64,000 nucleotides of DNA from Streptomyces sp. CB02980 (GTDB taxonomy: Bacteria; Actinomycetota; Actinomycetes; Streptomycetales; Streptomycetaceae), in contig NZ_JACSCH020000010.1 in assembly GCF_014451325.2 (NCBI RefSeq), positions 258,941 through 322,940 of the forward strand, given 5' to 3'. Shown here piece by piece: positions 7,964 through 18,587 of the stretch (positions are counted from its first letter, which is position 1; each line of letters begins with the position of its first letter). Made by a program: the position numbers and the translations under genes. Below the pieces are notes generated by a model. The model did not search any database. It was not told the DNA's origin and saw only the letters and a program-made list of their open reading frames with translations.

Positions 7964-9105
7964 TGGGCGCCGGATCGCACTCCGGGCCGAGCCGGGCCGT
8001 CCGCACGGCCCTGGCCGTCTGCACAGTGGCCGCGGTGGTGGCGTGGCCCCTCGCCGGGACCGCCGCCCACGCCCAGGAGCCCCCGCGCGAGCGGGTGCTC
8101 GTCCTCGCCCCGGCGGATGCGCCGCAACAGGACGAGGGGCCGCGCGCGGCGCTCGCCGCCGCGGCCGCCGGAGCACGTGAACAGGTGCGGCGGATCGCGC
8201 TGTCGGGCCTCCCGCCGGAGTTGCGGACCTCGGCGTGGAACGCGCTGCGCAGCACCGCCGGCGACGCCGCGATCGCCGACTGGCTGGCGCCGGGCGGTGG
8301 CTACGACGCGGCCAGGCAGCGACTGCGGGACACCCGTACCCGTAACCGGCTGTTCTGTGAGCGCGTCGTACGGACGCACCCGGTCGACTTCGCCCCGCGA
8401 ACACGCGGTGCGGCGGAGAGGGCGCTCAAGGGCACCGACGCCGATCGGGCCGCCTTCGTCAGGACCGGCTACGCCCAGGCGCAGCAGAGCGACCGGACCG
8501 CCCGTGAGGCGGTGGCCGGGGAACAGCGCGCGGTCCTCGAGCGTGACCGGGAGTTCGTACGGTCACTCGCCGAGCACGACCCGGGCGAGCAGGTCCGGGG
8601 GTCGGCCCAGTGGGCGCTGCGGCCCGGCGCGACCGACGAGGACACCCGTGAGTTCTACGGCTTCGGCTGGGTGAACGGCGCGACCCTCGACCTGGAGGGC
8701 CACCGGCTGCGCACCGCGGAGTCCGAGGCACTCCGACACCGGACGCTGACGCTGCTCCTCAAGGCCGCGGTCGAGGCCGAGGAGGCGCTGCGGCACACGT
8801 CCGACGCCGCCACGGCCCGCGCCGAGGCGGAACGCGCCTGGCAGGCCGTCGCCGCGCACGCCCGCGACTCCGGCACGGCGTGGGACACCGAGCGGGAACA
8901 CTCCGCGCGCCAGGCCGAGACCTGGCGCGGCATCCAGGCGCTCGCCCAGGGCTCGGCCGAGGAGATGTGGAAGCGCCTTGCCGACCCCGCCGGCGAGAAC
9001 CAGCGGTCCTGGTCCAAGGAGGAGCAGGACGCGGCCGGTGCGGCCACCACCTGGCAGGAGATCCTCCGCCAGGCCCACGAAGGCGAGACCCGAGTGAGGG
9101 GCTGA
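7963..9105 (+). CDS. Secreted ALF-repeat protein
   Basis: The product is 380 residues. ATG 7963 overlaps the previous stop in TGATG, so coupled translation is expected. A signal peptide (cleavage near AHA-QE) precedes helical ALF-like repeats such as ADRAAFVRTGYAQAQQSD and TREFYGFGWVNGA. A charged, helical C-terminal half follows (about 250-380). No enzyme motif is visible. It is made with the first ALF protein, and a strong hairpin at 9200-9235 follows it. Confidence 0.7.
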   Translation: MGAGSHSGPSRAVRTALAVCTVAAVVAWPLAGTAAHAQEPPRERVLVLAPADAPQQDEGPRAALAAAAAGAREQVRRIALSGLPPELRTSAWNALRSTAGDAAIADWLAPGGGYDAARQRLRDTRTRNRLFCERVVRTHPVDFAPRTRGAAERALKGTDADRAAFVRTGYAQAQQSDRTAREAVAGEQRAVLERDREFVRSLAEHDPGEQVRGSAQWALRPGATDEDTREFYGFGWVNGATLDLEGHRLRTAESEALRHRTLTLLLKAAVEAEEALRHTSDAATARAEAERAWQAVAAHARDSGTAWDTEREHSARQAETWRGIQALAQGSAEEMWKRLADPAGENQRSWSKEEQDAAGAATTWQEILRQAHEGETRVRG

Positions 9106-9199
9106 CCACCTCTCGCGGGTGACCGGCGAGCGGTGTGCTCGGCCCGCCGGTGCGACCGGCGCCGGCCGCTGTCCAGCCGGTGCTCTCGCCGCGTCACCC

Positions 9200-9235
9200 G
9201 GGTGCTCCGCCCTCCTCGGGAAGGGCGGAGCACCC
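9200..9235 (+). terminator. Terminator after the second ALF gene
   Basis: A perfect 14-bp stem (GGGTGCTCCGCCCT with its complement) has an 8-nt loop and is followed by a T-rich GTTTCTCTGTT. It separates the first two ALF genes from the third, which would therefore need its own promoter or depend on read-through. Confidence 0.7.
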
Positions 9236-9290
9236 GTTTCTCTGTTCCCGATCCATCCCGGATTTCACATACTTCAGGGGGATATTTCTC

Positions 9291-12200
9291 ATGGGAGAGA
9301 CCTTCCGGCCGAGGGCCGGAAGACGGCCCGGCCGTGCCCGGGCCGTCGCAGCCAGGGCGGTGTCCCTGGCGCTGGCCACGGCGCTGCTCGCGGGTCTGAC
9401 AGGACAGGCGTCCGCGGCACCCGCCGCCGGAGCGCCGGCCGGCGCGGCCCTCGACGCCCGCGCCTGGGACGTCGTGCAGCGGGGGAATGCGGCACTGGCC
9501 GAGGCGCGAGCCACACCACCGGCGGACACCCGCACCGAACTCGACCGGATCAGCGACGAACGTGACCGTCAACTGGTCGAGGACTACGCGCAGTTCGACG
9601 ATGAGGAGGAAGTCCGCGAGGCTGCGAGGAAGGCGCTCGACAGCACGGATCCGAACGCGATCCGGGACTTCCTGGAGCGCGGCGAGGCCGAGGCCCGCCA
9701 GCGGGCCCGGGACAAGCGGAACGCGGCCGACGTCGAGAACCGGCAGAAGATCGAGGCATTGCGGGGCACGGGCGGGCCGTACTTCAACGCCGAGGTCCAG
9801 CGCGTACTGAACGGCACCGCTCGGGACCGCGCGGACTTCCTGGCCTTCGGCGCCGAGATCGCCCGGCAGCGGGACAAGGCCACCGAGCAGAACGAACGGC
9901 AGCGCGCGGCCGAGAACCGCAAGCGGGTGGAGATGCTCGCCGCGATCGGCGGACCAGAGGTCAAGCGCGCCGCGCAGGTGGCGCTCGCCACCGCCGACGA
10001 CAAGCTGATCGCCGAGTTCCTCGAGAAGGGCTATCTGGTCGCGGCGCGGAAGGACGCCGACGACCGGGCCGCACAGGAGAAGGCGCAGAAGGACGCCCTG
10101 GAGGCGGCGGAGCGGCTGCGCAAGCTGGCCGAGAATTCCGCCCGCGCCGCCGAGGCCCGTACGAAGCTGATCGCCGTTCACGGCGACGCGGTCCGGGCCC
10201 TCAAGAACTCCTCCAACGCCATGAGCCTGGCAGCCGCGGCCTCGCGCAACGCCGACCGGTTGCTCGCGGCGGACCGAGCGGGCAAGCGCCTTTCGGACTA
10301 CACGGAGGTGAAGAAGGACGTAGCCCGCCAGGTGGGCTTCGCCGACACCGCAGCCAAGCAGGCCCAGGTCGCGTCGGGGCAGGCGAAGGTCCAGGCCGAG
10401 ATCCTGGTGGAGACCGGCCTGACGTACGGCACCCAGTGGGCCGACATCGCCGCCGGCATCGCCGCCGCGTCCGACGCCGCACTGCGGGCCGCGCAGACCG
10501 CCCAGCACGCGGTCGACGCCACCGCCGCCGACGCGGCCGGCCTCAACGCGCAGAACCAGGCCGAGCTGCACGAGAAGCAGGCCAAGGCATGGCGCGCCAA
10601 CACCGAGCAGCACGCCAAGGCGGCAGCCGGTCTCGCGGCCGCCGCGGCCAAGCAGGCGAAGATCGCGGCGGACGCGGCGGCCACGTCGCGTCGGGCACGG
10701 ATCGAGGCCGAAGCGGCCGAGACGTCGGCCTGGGCCCACGCGCAGCGCACCCGCGACGCCCGGATCGAGGCGCAGCAGCAGGCGAAGGTGGCGGCCGAGC
10801 AGCGCGGGATCGCGGAGCGGGAGCGGCAGTTGGCCGCCGCCGCGCGCGTACGCGCGGAGCAGGAGCGGGACAAGGCCACCGCCGCCCGGGCGCGCGCGGA
10901 GGCCGAGCAGCGCATCGCGTCGGCCAAGCGCGCCGATGCCCAGGCCGCTGCCGCGACGGCGGCGGAGAAGCGGGCACGCGCGCAGACCCAGGAGGGCATC
11001 GCCGCCGAGGCGGACCGCAAGGCGCGCGGGGAGGAGTCCAAGGCCCGCACCGCACGGAACAACGCGAACGAGGCCGAGCGGCTGCACAAGGCGGAGGAAG
11101 CCAGGGCCAAGGCCAACGAGGCACTGGCAGCCGCCTCCGCCGGCACCGAGCACGCGGAGACCGCGCGAGCGGCGGCCACCGAGGCCCGCGGCGCGGCCAA
11201 CGCGGCGGGCACGGCGGCCGCACGGGCGCGAACCGCCGCGGACGGGTCGTCGGCGGCGGCGACACGGTCGCGGCAGGCGGCCATCGAGGCCGACGGCGCG
11301 GCCGGCCGGGCTCGCGCGGCCGCCCAGGAGGCGAACGCGCATGCCTCGCGGGCGAACGCGGCGGCCAATACCGCCGAGGCGGCCGCCCGCGCCGCCGACG
11401 CGGCGGCGAACCGGGCCGAATCGGAGGCGGCGGCCACCCACGCGGCCGCGAACCGGGCCGGCGCCAAGGCGGCCGAGGCCACCGCGCAGGAGGCCCGCGC
11501 GGGTATCGCCGCGCACGAGGCCTCGCGCCTCGCGGGCCTCGCGGCGATCCACGCCAACCAGGCGCTGCAGTCCGCGAACCGCACGCGCGAGGAGGCCGAG
11601 GGAGCCACCCGCGAAGCCGGCATGGCGCGCGTGCAGGCGGGTATCGCCCTTCAGGCCGCGGTCTCCGCACGCACCACCGCCGCGGGCATCGCGGACCCGG
11701 CGAACACCGCCATCGCCCTCACCGCTCCGTTCGCCGGCACCGACGTGGGCGCCGACTTCGCGACCGAGGTGGCCAAGGCGGCACAGCAGCTCGGTCTTGA
11801 GGAGGCGGCCAAGGCCGAAGCAAGGGCGACCGAGGCGGTCAAGGCCGCCGAGGCGGCCGAGACGGCGGCCAGGAACGCCAACGCCCAGGTCGCACCCGCG
11901 TTCAAGGCCGCCGCCGCGGCAGCACGCTCCTCGGCGGACGCCGCGCGCTCCGCCGCCGCCGCGATCAGGTCCTCGGCGCAGGCCGCCGAGGACGGCGCCA
12001 AGGCAAGAGCCGCCGCCGTCCGCGCCACCCAGGCCGACACCCAGGCCCAGGGCGACGCCCGGCTCGCCCGCGAGGCGGCCAACCAGGCCTTCGCCGACGC
12101 GGCGGCCGCCCGGACCGCCGCCACGCAGGCGGAGGCCGAAGCCCAGCGGGCACGCGACGCCGCCACCGAGGCGGAGAGGCAGGCCATCGCGGCCGGCCAT

Positions 12201-13424
12201 GCCGCGACGCTGGCCGAGAAGGAGGCGGCCACCGCGGAGGCGGCCGCCGAGCAGGCGGCCAAGGACGCCGCCGACGCCGCGAAGCTGGCGACCTCGGCGG
12301 AGGAGTACGCCACCTCGGCCGAGACGGCGGCGAAGAACGCCGGCACGTATGCCAAGGAGGCCGACGAGGCGGCCAAGAGGGCCGAGGAGTTCCAGCGCGA
12401 AGAGCAGCGCAAGTCCCGTGAGGAAGCGGCCAGGGGGCAGGTGCCGCCCCCGGTCGATGCCGACGCGGACACCGTGAAGAAGGCCCTCGCCGAGGCGGGG
12501 CTGACCGAGGAGGAGTACCGGACGGCCCTGGAGCTGTCGGGGCAGGACATCCTCGACTACCTGATCGAGAACGGGGGTGAGCTGCTGGTCGAGATGTTCG
12601 CCGAGGACATCATGGCCTGCATCGAGGACCCGGACATCCCCACCTGTCTGTGGGCGATCATCTCCGTGCTGCCGGTGGGCAAGCTACTCAAGCTCGGCTC
12701 GAAGCTCCCGAAGATCACCAAGGCGATCTGGGGGATCGGCGCGTTCCTCGACAAGGTCGCCGACGCGAAGAAGAAGCTCAAGAAGTACGACAAGGCGCTG
12801 GAGCGGGCCAAGAAGGCCACCAAGTGCCTGACCGACGACGGCAAGGGCGGAGGCAAGGGCGGCAAGGGAGGCAAGACCCTCGAAAGGGCCACCGCCGCCG
12901 GTACCGCTCTCCCCGGCAGCGCGCGCAGCGGGATGCTCCGTACCGGCAGCGGCAGCCGGCTCCAGTCGGCCGCCGCGGACGACGCCGACCTCGGCTGCGG
13001 TCCGTACATCTGGGTGCCGTTCCGCCCCGGCGTCGACGACGAGCCGCAGGGCGACGTCCCGGCGGACATCGGGGAACCGTTCGGTGCGTTCCTGCGCCCC
13101 GGCGAGTACATCTTCGTCGTCCGCCTGGACGGTTCGCTGCGCGCCGCGCACGTGGACGACATACGTGCCGTCAACCCCGGCGGGGGTCACACCTCGCTGG
13201 GCGAACGCAAGCCCGTACTCATGGCGGGCGAGCTGGACGTGGCTCCCGGCGGTGTGTTCACCCGGATCGAGAACTTCTCCGGGCACTACATGCCGTTGGA
13301 CAGGGAGGGGTTCACTCCTCTGAAGGAGGTCACTCGCGCGGCCTTCCTCGGGCACGGCTGGCTGTTCCCCGAGAAGGCATGGAAGTACTACCCCGGCCCC
13401 AAGATTCCCCGACCGGGTGCATGA
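9291..13424 (+). CDS. Giant secreted ALF-repeat/alanine-rich coiled-coil protein with polymorphic-toxin-like C-terminus
   Basis: The product is 1377 residues. ATG 9291 follows AGGGGG and opens a signal peptide (cleavage near ASA-AP). Residues about 45-250 carry ALF repeats (IRDFLERGEAEARQRA, DFLAFGAEIARQ, LIAEFLEKGYLVAARKD). Residues about 250-1050 are an uninterrupted Ala/Glu/Lys/Arg coiled coil, long enough for a rod of more than 100 nm. Residues about 1095-1140 contain a pre-toxin-like segment with LPVGKLLKLGSKLPK. A Gly/Lys hinge leads to a C-terminal domain (about 1235-1377) with AAHVDDI, HTSLGERKPVLMAGELDV and SGHYMP motifs, which I know from C-termini of polymorphic toxins and secreted actinobacterial proteins. 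Whether the tip is toxic, structural or adhesive cannot be told from the sequence. Confidence 0.7.
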   Translation: MGETFRPRAGRRPGRARAVAARAVSLALATALLAGLTGQASAAPAAGAPAGAALDARAWDVVQRGNAALAEARATPPADTRTELDRISDERDRQLVEDYAQFDDEEEVREAARKALDSTDPNAIRDFLERGEAEARQRARDKRNAADVENRQKIEALRGTGGPYFNAEVQRVLNGTARDRADFLAFGAEIARQRDKATEQNERQRAAENRKRVEMLAAIGGPEVKRAAQVALATADDKLIAEFLEKGYLVAARKDADDRAAQEKAQKDALEAAERLRKLAENSARAAEARTKLIAVHGDAVRALKNSSNAMSLAAAASRNADRLLAADRAGKRLSDYTEVKKDVARQVGFADTAAKQAQVASGQAKVQAEILVETGLTYGTQWADIAAGIAAASDAALRAAQTAQHAVDATAADAAGLNAQNQAELHEKQAKAWRANTEQHAKAAAGLAAAAAKQAKIAADAAATSRRARIEAEAAETSAWAHAQRTRDARIEAQQQAKVAAEQRGIAERERQLAAAARVRAEQERDKATAARARAEAEQRIASAKRADAQAAAATAAEKRARAQTQEGIAAEADRKARGEESKARTARNNANEAERLHKAEEARAKANEALAAASAGTEHAETARAAATEARGAANAAGTAAARARTAADGSSAAATRSRQAAIEADGAAGRARAAAQEANAHASRANAAANTAEAAARAADAAANRAESEAAATHAAANRAGAKAAEATAQEARAGIAAHEASRLAGLAAIHANQALQSANRTREEAEGATREAGMARVQAGIALQAAVSARTTAAGIADPANTAIALTAPFAGTDVGADFATEVAKAAQQLGLEEAAKAEARATEAVKAAEAAETAARNANAQVAPAFKAAAAAARSSADAARSAAAAIRSSAQAAEDGAKARAAAVRATQADTQAQGDARLAREAANQAFADAAAARTAATQAEAEAQRARDAATEAERQAIAAGHAATLAEKEAATAEAAAEQAAKDAADAAKLATSAEEYATSAETAAKNAGTYAKEADEAAKRAEEFQREEQRKSREEAARGQVPPPVDADADTVKKALAEAGLTEEEYRTALELSGQDILDYLIENGGELLVEMFAEDIMACIEDPDIPTCLWAIISVLPVGKLLKLGSKLPKITKAIWGIGAFLDKVADAKKKLKKYDKALERAKKATKCLTDDGKGGGKGGKGGKTLERATAAGTALPGSARSGMLRTGSGSRLQSAAADDADLGCGPYIWVPFRPGVDDEPQGDVPADIGEPFGAFLRPGEYIFVVRLDGSLRAAHVDDIRAVNPGGGHTSLGERKPVLMAGELDVAPGGVFTRIENFSGHYMPLDREGFTPLKEVTRAAFLGHGWLFPEKAWKYYPGPKIPRPGA

Positions 13425-13430
13425 CTGTCC

Positions 13431-13459
13431 CGGGGACGGTCTCCTGGAGACCGTCCCCG
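13431..13459 (+). terminator. Terminator after the giant ALF gene
   Basis: A perfect 13-bp inverted repeat (CGGGGACGGTCTC and its complement) has a 3-nt loop and starts 6 nt after the stop codon. There is no T tract, as is usual in this genus. Confidence 0.6.
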
Positions 13460-13519
13460 GCAGGACCCACGCACGACCGAACACCGTCCACCGCACCTCC
13501 GACCGAAGCCCTGGTGGCC

Positions 13520-14212
13520 ATGGAAACCTCGCCCTATCCCGAACCCGACGTACGTCTGGCGCGCCTGGCCGGCGCGGTCGGCCTCCCGGCCGAGTGGCCC
13601 CCCACCGAGGAGTTCCTCGACGGCCTCGCGCGGCGGACCGGGCTGCGCGCCCACGACCTCCTGCTCGTCGCGGACATCCCCCTGCCCGGGACCGCGTGGC
13701 TCTTCGACGAGACGGCCGGCGCCTCCAGCTCCCTGGTGTCGCGCTCTCTCGCGCTGCCCGCGTCCGGTCGTCGGCTGCTGCGCACCCGCGCACGCTCCCT
13801 GACCGCGCCGACGGGCACGCTCGCCCCGTGGCAGCCCCGCCCGTACGAGCAGTACCCACCGGGCTTCGGCTCGCTCCTCCTCCGGATGCTGGCCCTCCGC
13901 AACCTGAACTGGTCGGGGACGGCCAAGGCGATGTGCCTGATGTCCGGTGTCTGCAAGGCGGCTTCGACGATCGGCGCGGTGGGGCGAGGCGCCAAGCCGC
14001 TCGACGCGGAGATGCTGGACGGCTTCGCCGCGACCCTCGGCGTGCCGGTCGCCGTCCTGGCCGGGCTGACCGGCGTCCACCCGTCGGCGGACGGCCGGGA
14101 ACCCGCCCCCGAGGTGGTCGACACGGCGGCGCTGATCTGGGAGGTCCGGCACGTGACCTGGGATCAGGAGAGTGAGCTCAGCGAGTACGCGGAGGAGCTG
14201 GGCAGGGACTGA
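13520..14212 (+). CDS. Putative helix-turn-helix-type regulatory protein, unrecognised family
   Basis: The product is 230 residues. ATG 13520 has no clear ribosome site, and GTG 13514 is an alternative. The N-terminal part (about 1-60) reads like a helix-turn-helix-associated domain (LDGLARRTGLRAHDLLLVADI). A central block (about 115-180, LLLRMLALRNLNWSGTAKAMCLMSG and AEMLDGFAATLGVPVAVLAGLTG) looks like an XRE-type helical bundle. The protein has no signal peptide and so is cytoplasmic, unlike its three upstream neighbours. It could regulate them, or could be an immunity-like partner of the toxin-like tip. Neither is shown. A 12-bp hairpin follows the gene. Confidence 0.45.
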   Translation: METSPYPEPDVRLARLAGAVGLPAEWPPTEEFLDGLARRTGLRAHDLLLVADIPLPGTAWLFDETAGASSSLVSRSLALPASGRRLLRTRARSLTAPTGTLAPWQPRPYEQYPPGFGSLLLRMLALRNLNWSGTAKAMCLMSGVCKAASTIGAVGRGAKPLDAEMLDGFAATLGVPVAVLAGLTGVHPSADGREPAPEVVDTAALIWEVRHVTWDQESELSEYAEELGRD

Positions 14213-14216
14213 CGAC

Positions 14217-14252
14217 GGGAGGGCGGGAAGCCTCCACGCCTCCCGCCCTCCC
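14217..14252 (+). terminator. Bidirectional terminator between convergent genes
   Basis: A perfect 12-bp stem (GGGAGGGCGGGA and complement) with a 12-nt loop lies between the stop at 14212 and the convergent gene ending at 14307. Confidence 0.6.
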
Positions 14253-14306
14253 GCACGCGCACGGCACCGGACCCTCACCCGGTGCCTCCCGCGCCGCCCG
14301 GGCCCC

Positions 14307-15254
14307 TCAGCCCGTGCTACCGGGTCTCTCCTCCCGGTGGTACGTGTGGAACCCGCGCCCCGTCTTGCGGCCGAGCAGCCCCGCCTCCACCATCCGCAGG
14401 AGCAGGGGCGGCGGGGCGTACAGGGGTTCCTTGAACTCCTCGTAGAGGGATTCGGCGATGGCGGCGACGGTGTCGAGGCCGATCAGGTCGGCGAGCCTCA
14501 GCGGGCCCATCGGGTGGGCACAGCCCAGTTCCATGCCGCGGTCGACGTCCGTGGTGGTGGCGAAGCCGGACTCGGTCATGCGGATCGCGGAGAGCAGGTA
14601 GGGGACGAGCAGGGCGTTGACGACGAAGCCGGCCCGGTCCCCGGAGTGGATGACCGTCTTGCCGAGGACGTGGGTGGCGAACTCGGTCACGGCCGACGTG
14701 ACGTCGGCCGAGGTGTGCAGGGTGGTGACGACCTCCACGAGCGGCAGCACGGGAACGGGGTTGAAGAAGTGGAGCCCGACGACCCGGTCGGCGCGGCCGG
14801 TGGCCATGCCCAGACGCATCACGGGGAGGGAGGAGGTGTTCGTGGCCAGGATGGCCGCCGGATCGTCGACGATCTTGTCGAGGGCGGCGAACACCTCCGT
14901 CTTGGCGTCGGCGTCCTCGGTGACGGCCTCGACGACCAGCTGCCGGTCGGCGAGATCGGTGAGCTCCGCGGTGACGGTGACCCGTGCGAGGGCGGCCTCG
15001 GCCGAGGGGCGGTCGAGCTTGCCGCGCTGCACGGCGCGTTCGAGGGAGACGGCGATCCGCTCCCGGGCCTTCGCCGCCGCCGGGCGGCTCGCCTCGCAGA
15101 GCAGGGTGTCGAGCCCCGCCCGCGCGCATACCTCGGCGATACCGGCGCCCATCAGGCCGCCGCCGACGACGCCGGCGCGGCGGATGCTCGCGGCGCTCAT
15201 GCCCGCGGCGATGCCCGCAGCGCCCGTGCGTGCGGCCCTGCCCGCGGCGCTCAT
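14307..15254 (-). CDS. 3-hydroxybutyryl-CoA dehydrogenase family protein
   Basis: This NAD-dependent enzyme oxidises (S)-3-hydroxyacyl-CoA to 3-ketoacyl-CoA. The product is 315 residues if the ATG in the ATGA overlap with aceB is used. A Met 18 codons on (15200) directly precedes the conserved region and is an alternative. The Rossmann motif GGGLMGAGIA, the catalytic-histidine block HFFNPVPVLPLVEVV and the C-terminal domain (MGPLRLADLIGLD, GRKTGRGFHTY) are intact. It ends the aceA-aceB operon, which suggests use during growth on fatty acids or C2/C4 compounds, or in polyhydroxybutyrate turnover. Confidence 0.88.
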   Translation of the reverse strand: MSAAGRAARTGAAGIAAGMSAASIRRAGVVGGGLMGAGIAEVCARAGLDTLLCEASRPAAAKARERIAVSLERAVQRGKLDRPSAEAALARVTVTAELTDLADRQLVVEAVTEDADAKTEVFAALDKIVDDPAAILATNTSSLPVMRLGMATGRADRVVGLHFFNPVPVLPLVEVVTTLHTSADVTSAVTEFATHVLGKTVIHSGDRAGFVVNALLVPYLLSAIRMTESGFATTTDVDRGMELGCAHPMGPLRLADLIGLDTVAAIAESLYEEFKEPLYAPPPLLLRMVEAGLLGRKTGRGFHTYHREERPGSTG

Positions 15255-16849
15255 GCCTGCCTCTCCGCGGTCGTGGTGCGGACGAGGTGGCGGGTGTACG
15301 CCTCCGGGGTGAAGAACAGCGGCAGCTCGGCCGCGAGCGCGGTCCTCTCGAACAGCTCGCGGACCTCGTCGAGTGCGGCCCACGGGTACTCCGCGCAGAG
15401 CCCGGCCAGCTCCTCGTCGAGCACCAGGAGCACGGCTTCCCGGTCGATCACGCGGTGGCGCAGCCACTGCCAGATCTGGACGCGGGCGATCTCGGCCGTG
15501 GCGGCGTCCTCCATCAGGCCGCGGAGGGCGACGGCTCCCTGTCCGCGCAGCCAGGCGTCGAAGTAGCGCAGCGACACGGCGATGTTGGTCCGCACGCCCT
15601 CCTCCGTCGGCGGGCCACTGATCCGGCGCACGGAGAGAAGGTCCGTGGCCGTGGTCTCCACGTCGTCCCGGGTCCGATGGAGCTGCTCGGGCCGGTCACC
15701 CAGTACGCCGTCGAAGACAGCGCGGCAGACCGGGACGAGCCCCGGGTGCGCGACCCAGGAGCCGTCGAAGCCGTCCTCGGCCTCCCGCTCCTTGTCGAGC
15801 CTCACCTTGGCGAGGGCCGCCTCGTGCGCGGCCGGGTCCTTGCCGGGCACCTGAGCGGCCATGCCACCGATGGCATGGGCGCCGCGCCGGTGGCAGGTGC
15901 GGACCAGGAGATCGGTGTAGGCGCGCATGAACGGGGCGGTCATGGTGACCTTCGCCCGGTCGGGGAGCAGGAAGTCGGTCCGGTGGCCGAAGGTCTTGAT
16001 GAGGCTGAACAGGTAGTCCCAGCGCCCGGCGTTGAGGCCGGCGCTGTGCTCGCGGAGCTCGTGGAGGATCTCCTCCATCTGGAACGCGGCGGTGATCGTC
16101 TCGATGAGGACGGTGGCGCGGACGGTGCCCCGGGGGATGCCGAGGAGTTCCTGGGCCAGGACGAACACGTCGTTCCAGAGCCGGGCCTCGTAGTGGTTCT
16201 CCAGCTTGGGGAGGTAGAAGTACGGGCCGTACCCGGCGTCGATCTGCCGCTGGGCGCAGTGGAAGAAGTAGAGCCCGAAGTCGACCAGGGAAGCCGGGAC
16301 CGGACGGCCGTCGAAGTCCAGGTGCTCCTCGTCGAGGTGCCAGCCGCGCGGCCGGACCATGATCGTGGCGAGGTTCTCGCCGAGGCGGTACTCCTTGCCG
16401 CCGTCGGCGGTGAAGTCGATCCGCCGCTCGATGGCGTCGAGCAGGACGAGCTGACCCTCGATGACGTTGTCCCACGTGGGCGCGGTGGCGTCCTCGAAGT
16501 CCGCCATCCACACGCGGGCTCCGGAGTTGAGCGCGTTGACCGCCATCCGGCGCTCGGGCGGGCCGGTGATCTCGACACGGCGGTCGGTCAGGCCGGGGGC
16601 GGGCGGGCCGACCCTCCAGGTCCGGTCGGCGCGGACGGCCGAGGTGGCGACCGGGAAGTCGAGCGGCGAGCCGGTGGCGAGCCGGATGGCCTGCCGGCGG
16701 CGCTCCTTCAGGAGCCACTGGCGGCGCTCGCCGAAGGCGGCGGCGAGCCTGCCGACGAAGTCCAGGGCTGCCGGGGTGAGGATCTCGTCGTGGCGGTCAC
16801 CCGGGGCGGCCAGGACACGGACGTGACGGGTCGGGGCGCTGGTGGTCAT
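15251..16849 (-). CDS. aceB: Malate synthase A
   Basis: The enzyme condenses glyoxylate and acetyl-CoA to malate in the glyoxylate shunt. The product is 532 residues, the usual length of the A-type enzyme. Conserved blocks are RVWMADFEDATAPTWDN, the signature KLENHYEARLWND and the magnesium/substrate-site region PRGTVRATVLIETI. AGGAGAG lies 4 nt before ATG 16849. Upstream, aceA ends 100 nt away. The downstream dehydrogenase overlaps by 4 nt. Confidence 0.95.
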   Translation of the reverse strand: MTTSAPTRHVRVLAAPGDRHDEILTPAALDFVGRLAAAFGERRQWLLKERRRQAIRLATGSPLDFPVATSAVRADRTWRVGPPAPGLTDRRVEITGPPERRMAVNALNSGARVWMADFEDATAPTWDNVIEGQLVLLDAIERRIDFTADGGKEYRLGENLATIMVRPRGWHLDEEHLDFDGRPVPASLVDFGLYFFHCAQRQIDAGYGPYFYLPKLENHYEARLWNDVFVLAQELLGIPRGTVRATVLIETITAAFQMEEILHELREHSAGLNAGRWDYLFSLIKTFGHRTDFLLPDRAKVTMTAPFMRAYTDLLVRTCHRRGAHAIGGMAAQVPGKDPAAHEAALAKVRLDKEREAEDGFDGSWVAHPGLVPVCRAVFDGVLGDRPEQLHRTRDDVETTATDLLSVRRISGPPTEEGVRTNIAVSLRYFDAWLRGQGAVALRGLMEDAATAEIARVQIWQWLRHRVIDREAVLLVLDEELAGLCAEYPWAALDEVRELFERTALAAELPLFFTPEAYTRHLVRTTTAERQA

Positions 16850-16873
16850 CGAACTCTCCTGAGCTGCGAGGGG

Positions 16874-16911
16874 GAACGGGGGCGGGCGGCGACGGTCGCT
16901 CGCCCCCGTTC
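16874..16911 (-). terminator. Hairpin between aceA and aceB
   Basis: A 15-bp stem with one mismatch and an 8-nt loop (GAACGGGGGCGGGCG against its near complement) lies in the 100-nt gap. It has no T tract. It could attenuate read-through from aceA, or stabilise the aceA message end and so set different levels of the two enzymes. Confidence 0.45.
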
Positions 16912-16949
16912 GTCCGGAGGCGCGATCCGGTCGGGCGCCGGAGGGCGTC

Positions 16950-18275
<1,326 letters not shown>

Positions 18276-18540
18276 GACCGTCACCGTCTCCATGAGTCGT
18301 TCGAGCGGGCCGTGCACGTCAAAGGTGCAAAGGCTTGGCACTGTGTGCCGTCGATGGGGTGCGGCCCGCCGTCCCGCGTGGAACGAACTGAGCAATCGTG
18401 CCGAACCGCCGACTGGTACCCGCCGGGATCGCCGACGTCAGGGCATGAGTCGCGCCCGGTGGTACCGCCTGCGCCGACTGGATCGGCGGGCCGCAGGACG
18501 ACTCTCCCAATGACACTGGGTGCCATCAACCGTGGACGAC

Positions 18541-18587
18541 TGCCAACTTCTGCGAATCTTCTCGGGCTGATTTGCCAAGTCTGCGAA
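18541..18587. promoter_or_regulatory. Tandem operator-like repeats between aceA and the RamB-type regulator
   Basis: TGCCAACTTCTGCGAA (18541-18556) and TGCCAAGTCTGCGAA (18573-18587) are near-identical and start 32 nt apart, three helical turns, just upstream of the regulator's start. A related TGCCAAGCCTTTGCA lies on the minus strand at about 18329-18343 nearer aceA. RamB of Corynebacterium binds AT-rich TTTGCAAA-like sites in the corresponding promoters, so these are plausible sites for the adjacent regulator. The rest of 18276-18650 shows nothing else I recognise. Confidence 0.5.

Noticed and set aside
8655..12200. Very long open frame antisense to the ALF genes
   Set aside because: It is a by-product of Ala-rich GC codons. 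The composition is Arg/Gly-rich without any domain, and the plus strand has signal peptides, ribosome sites and repeats.
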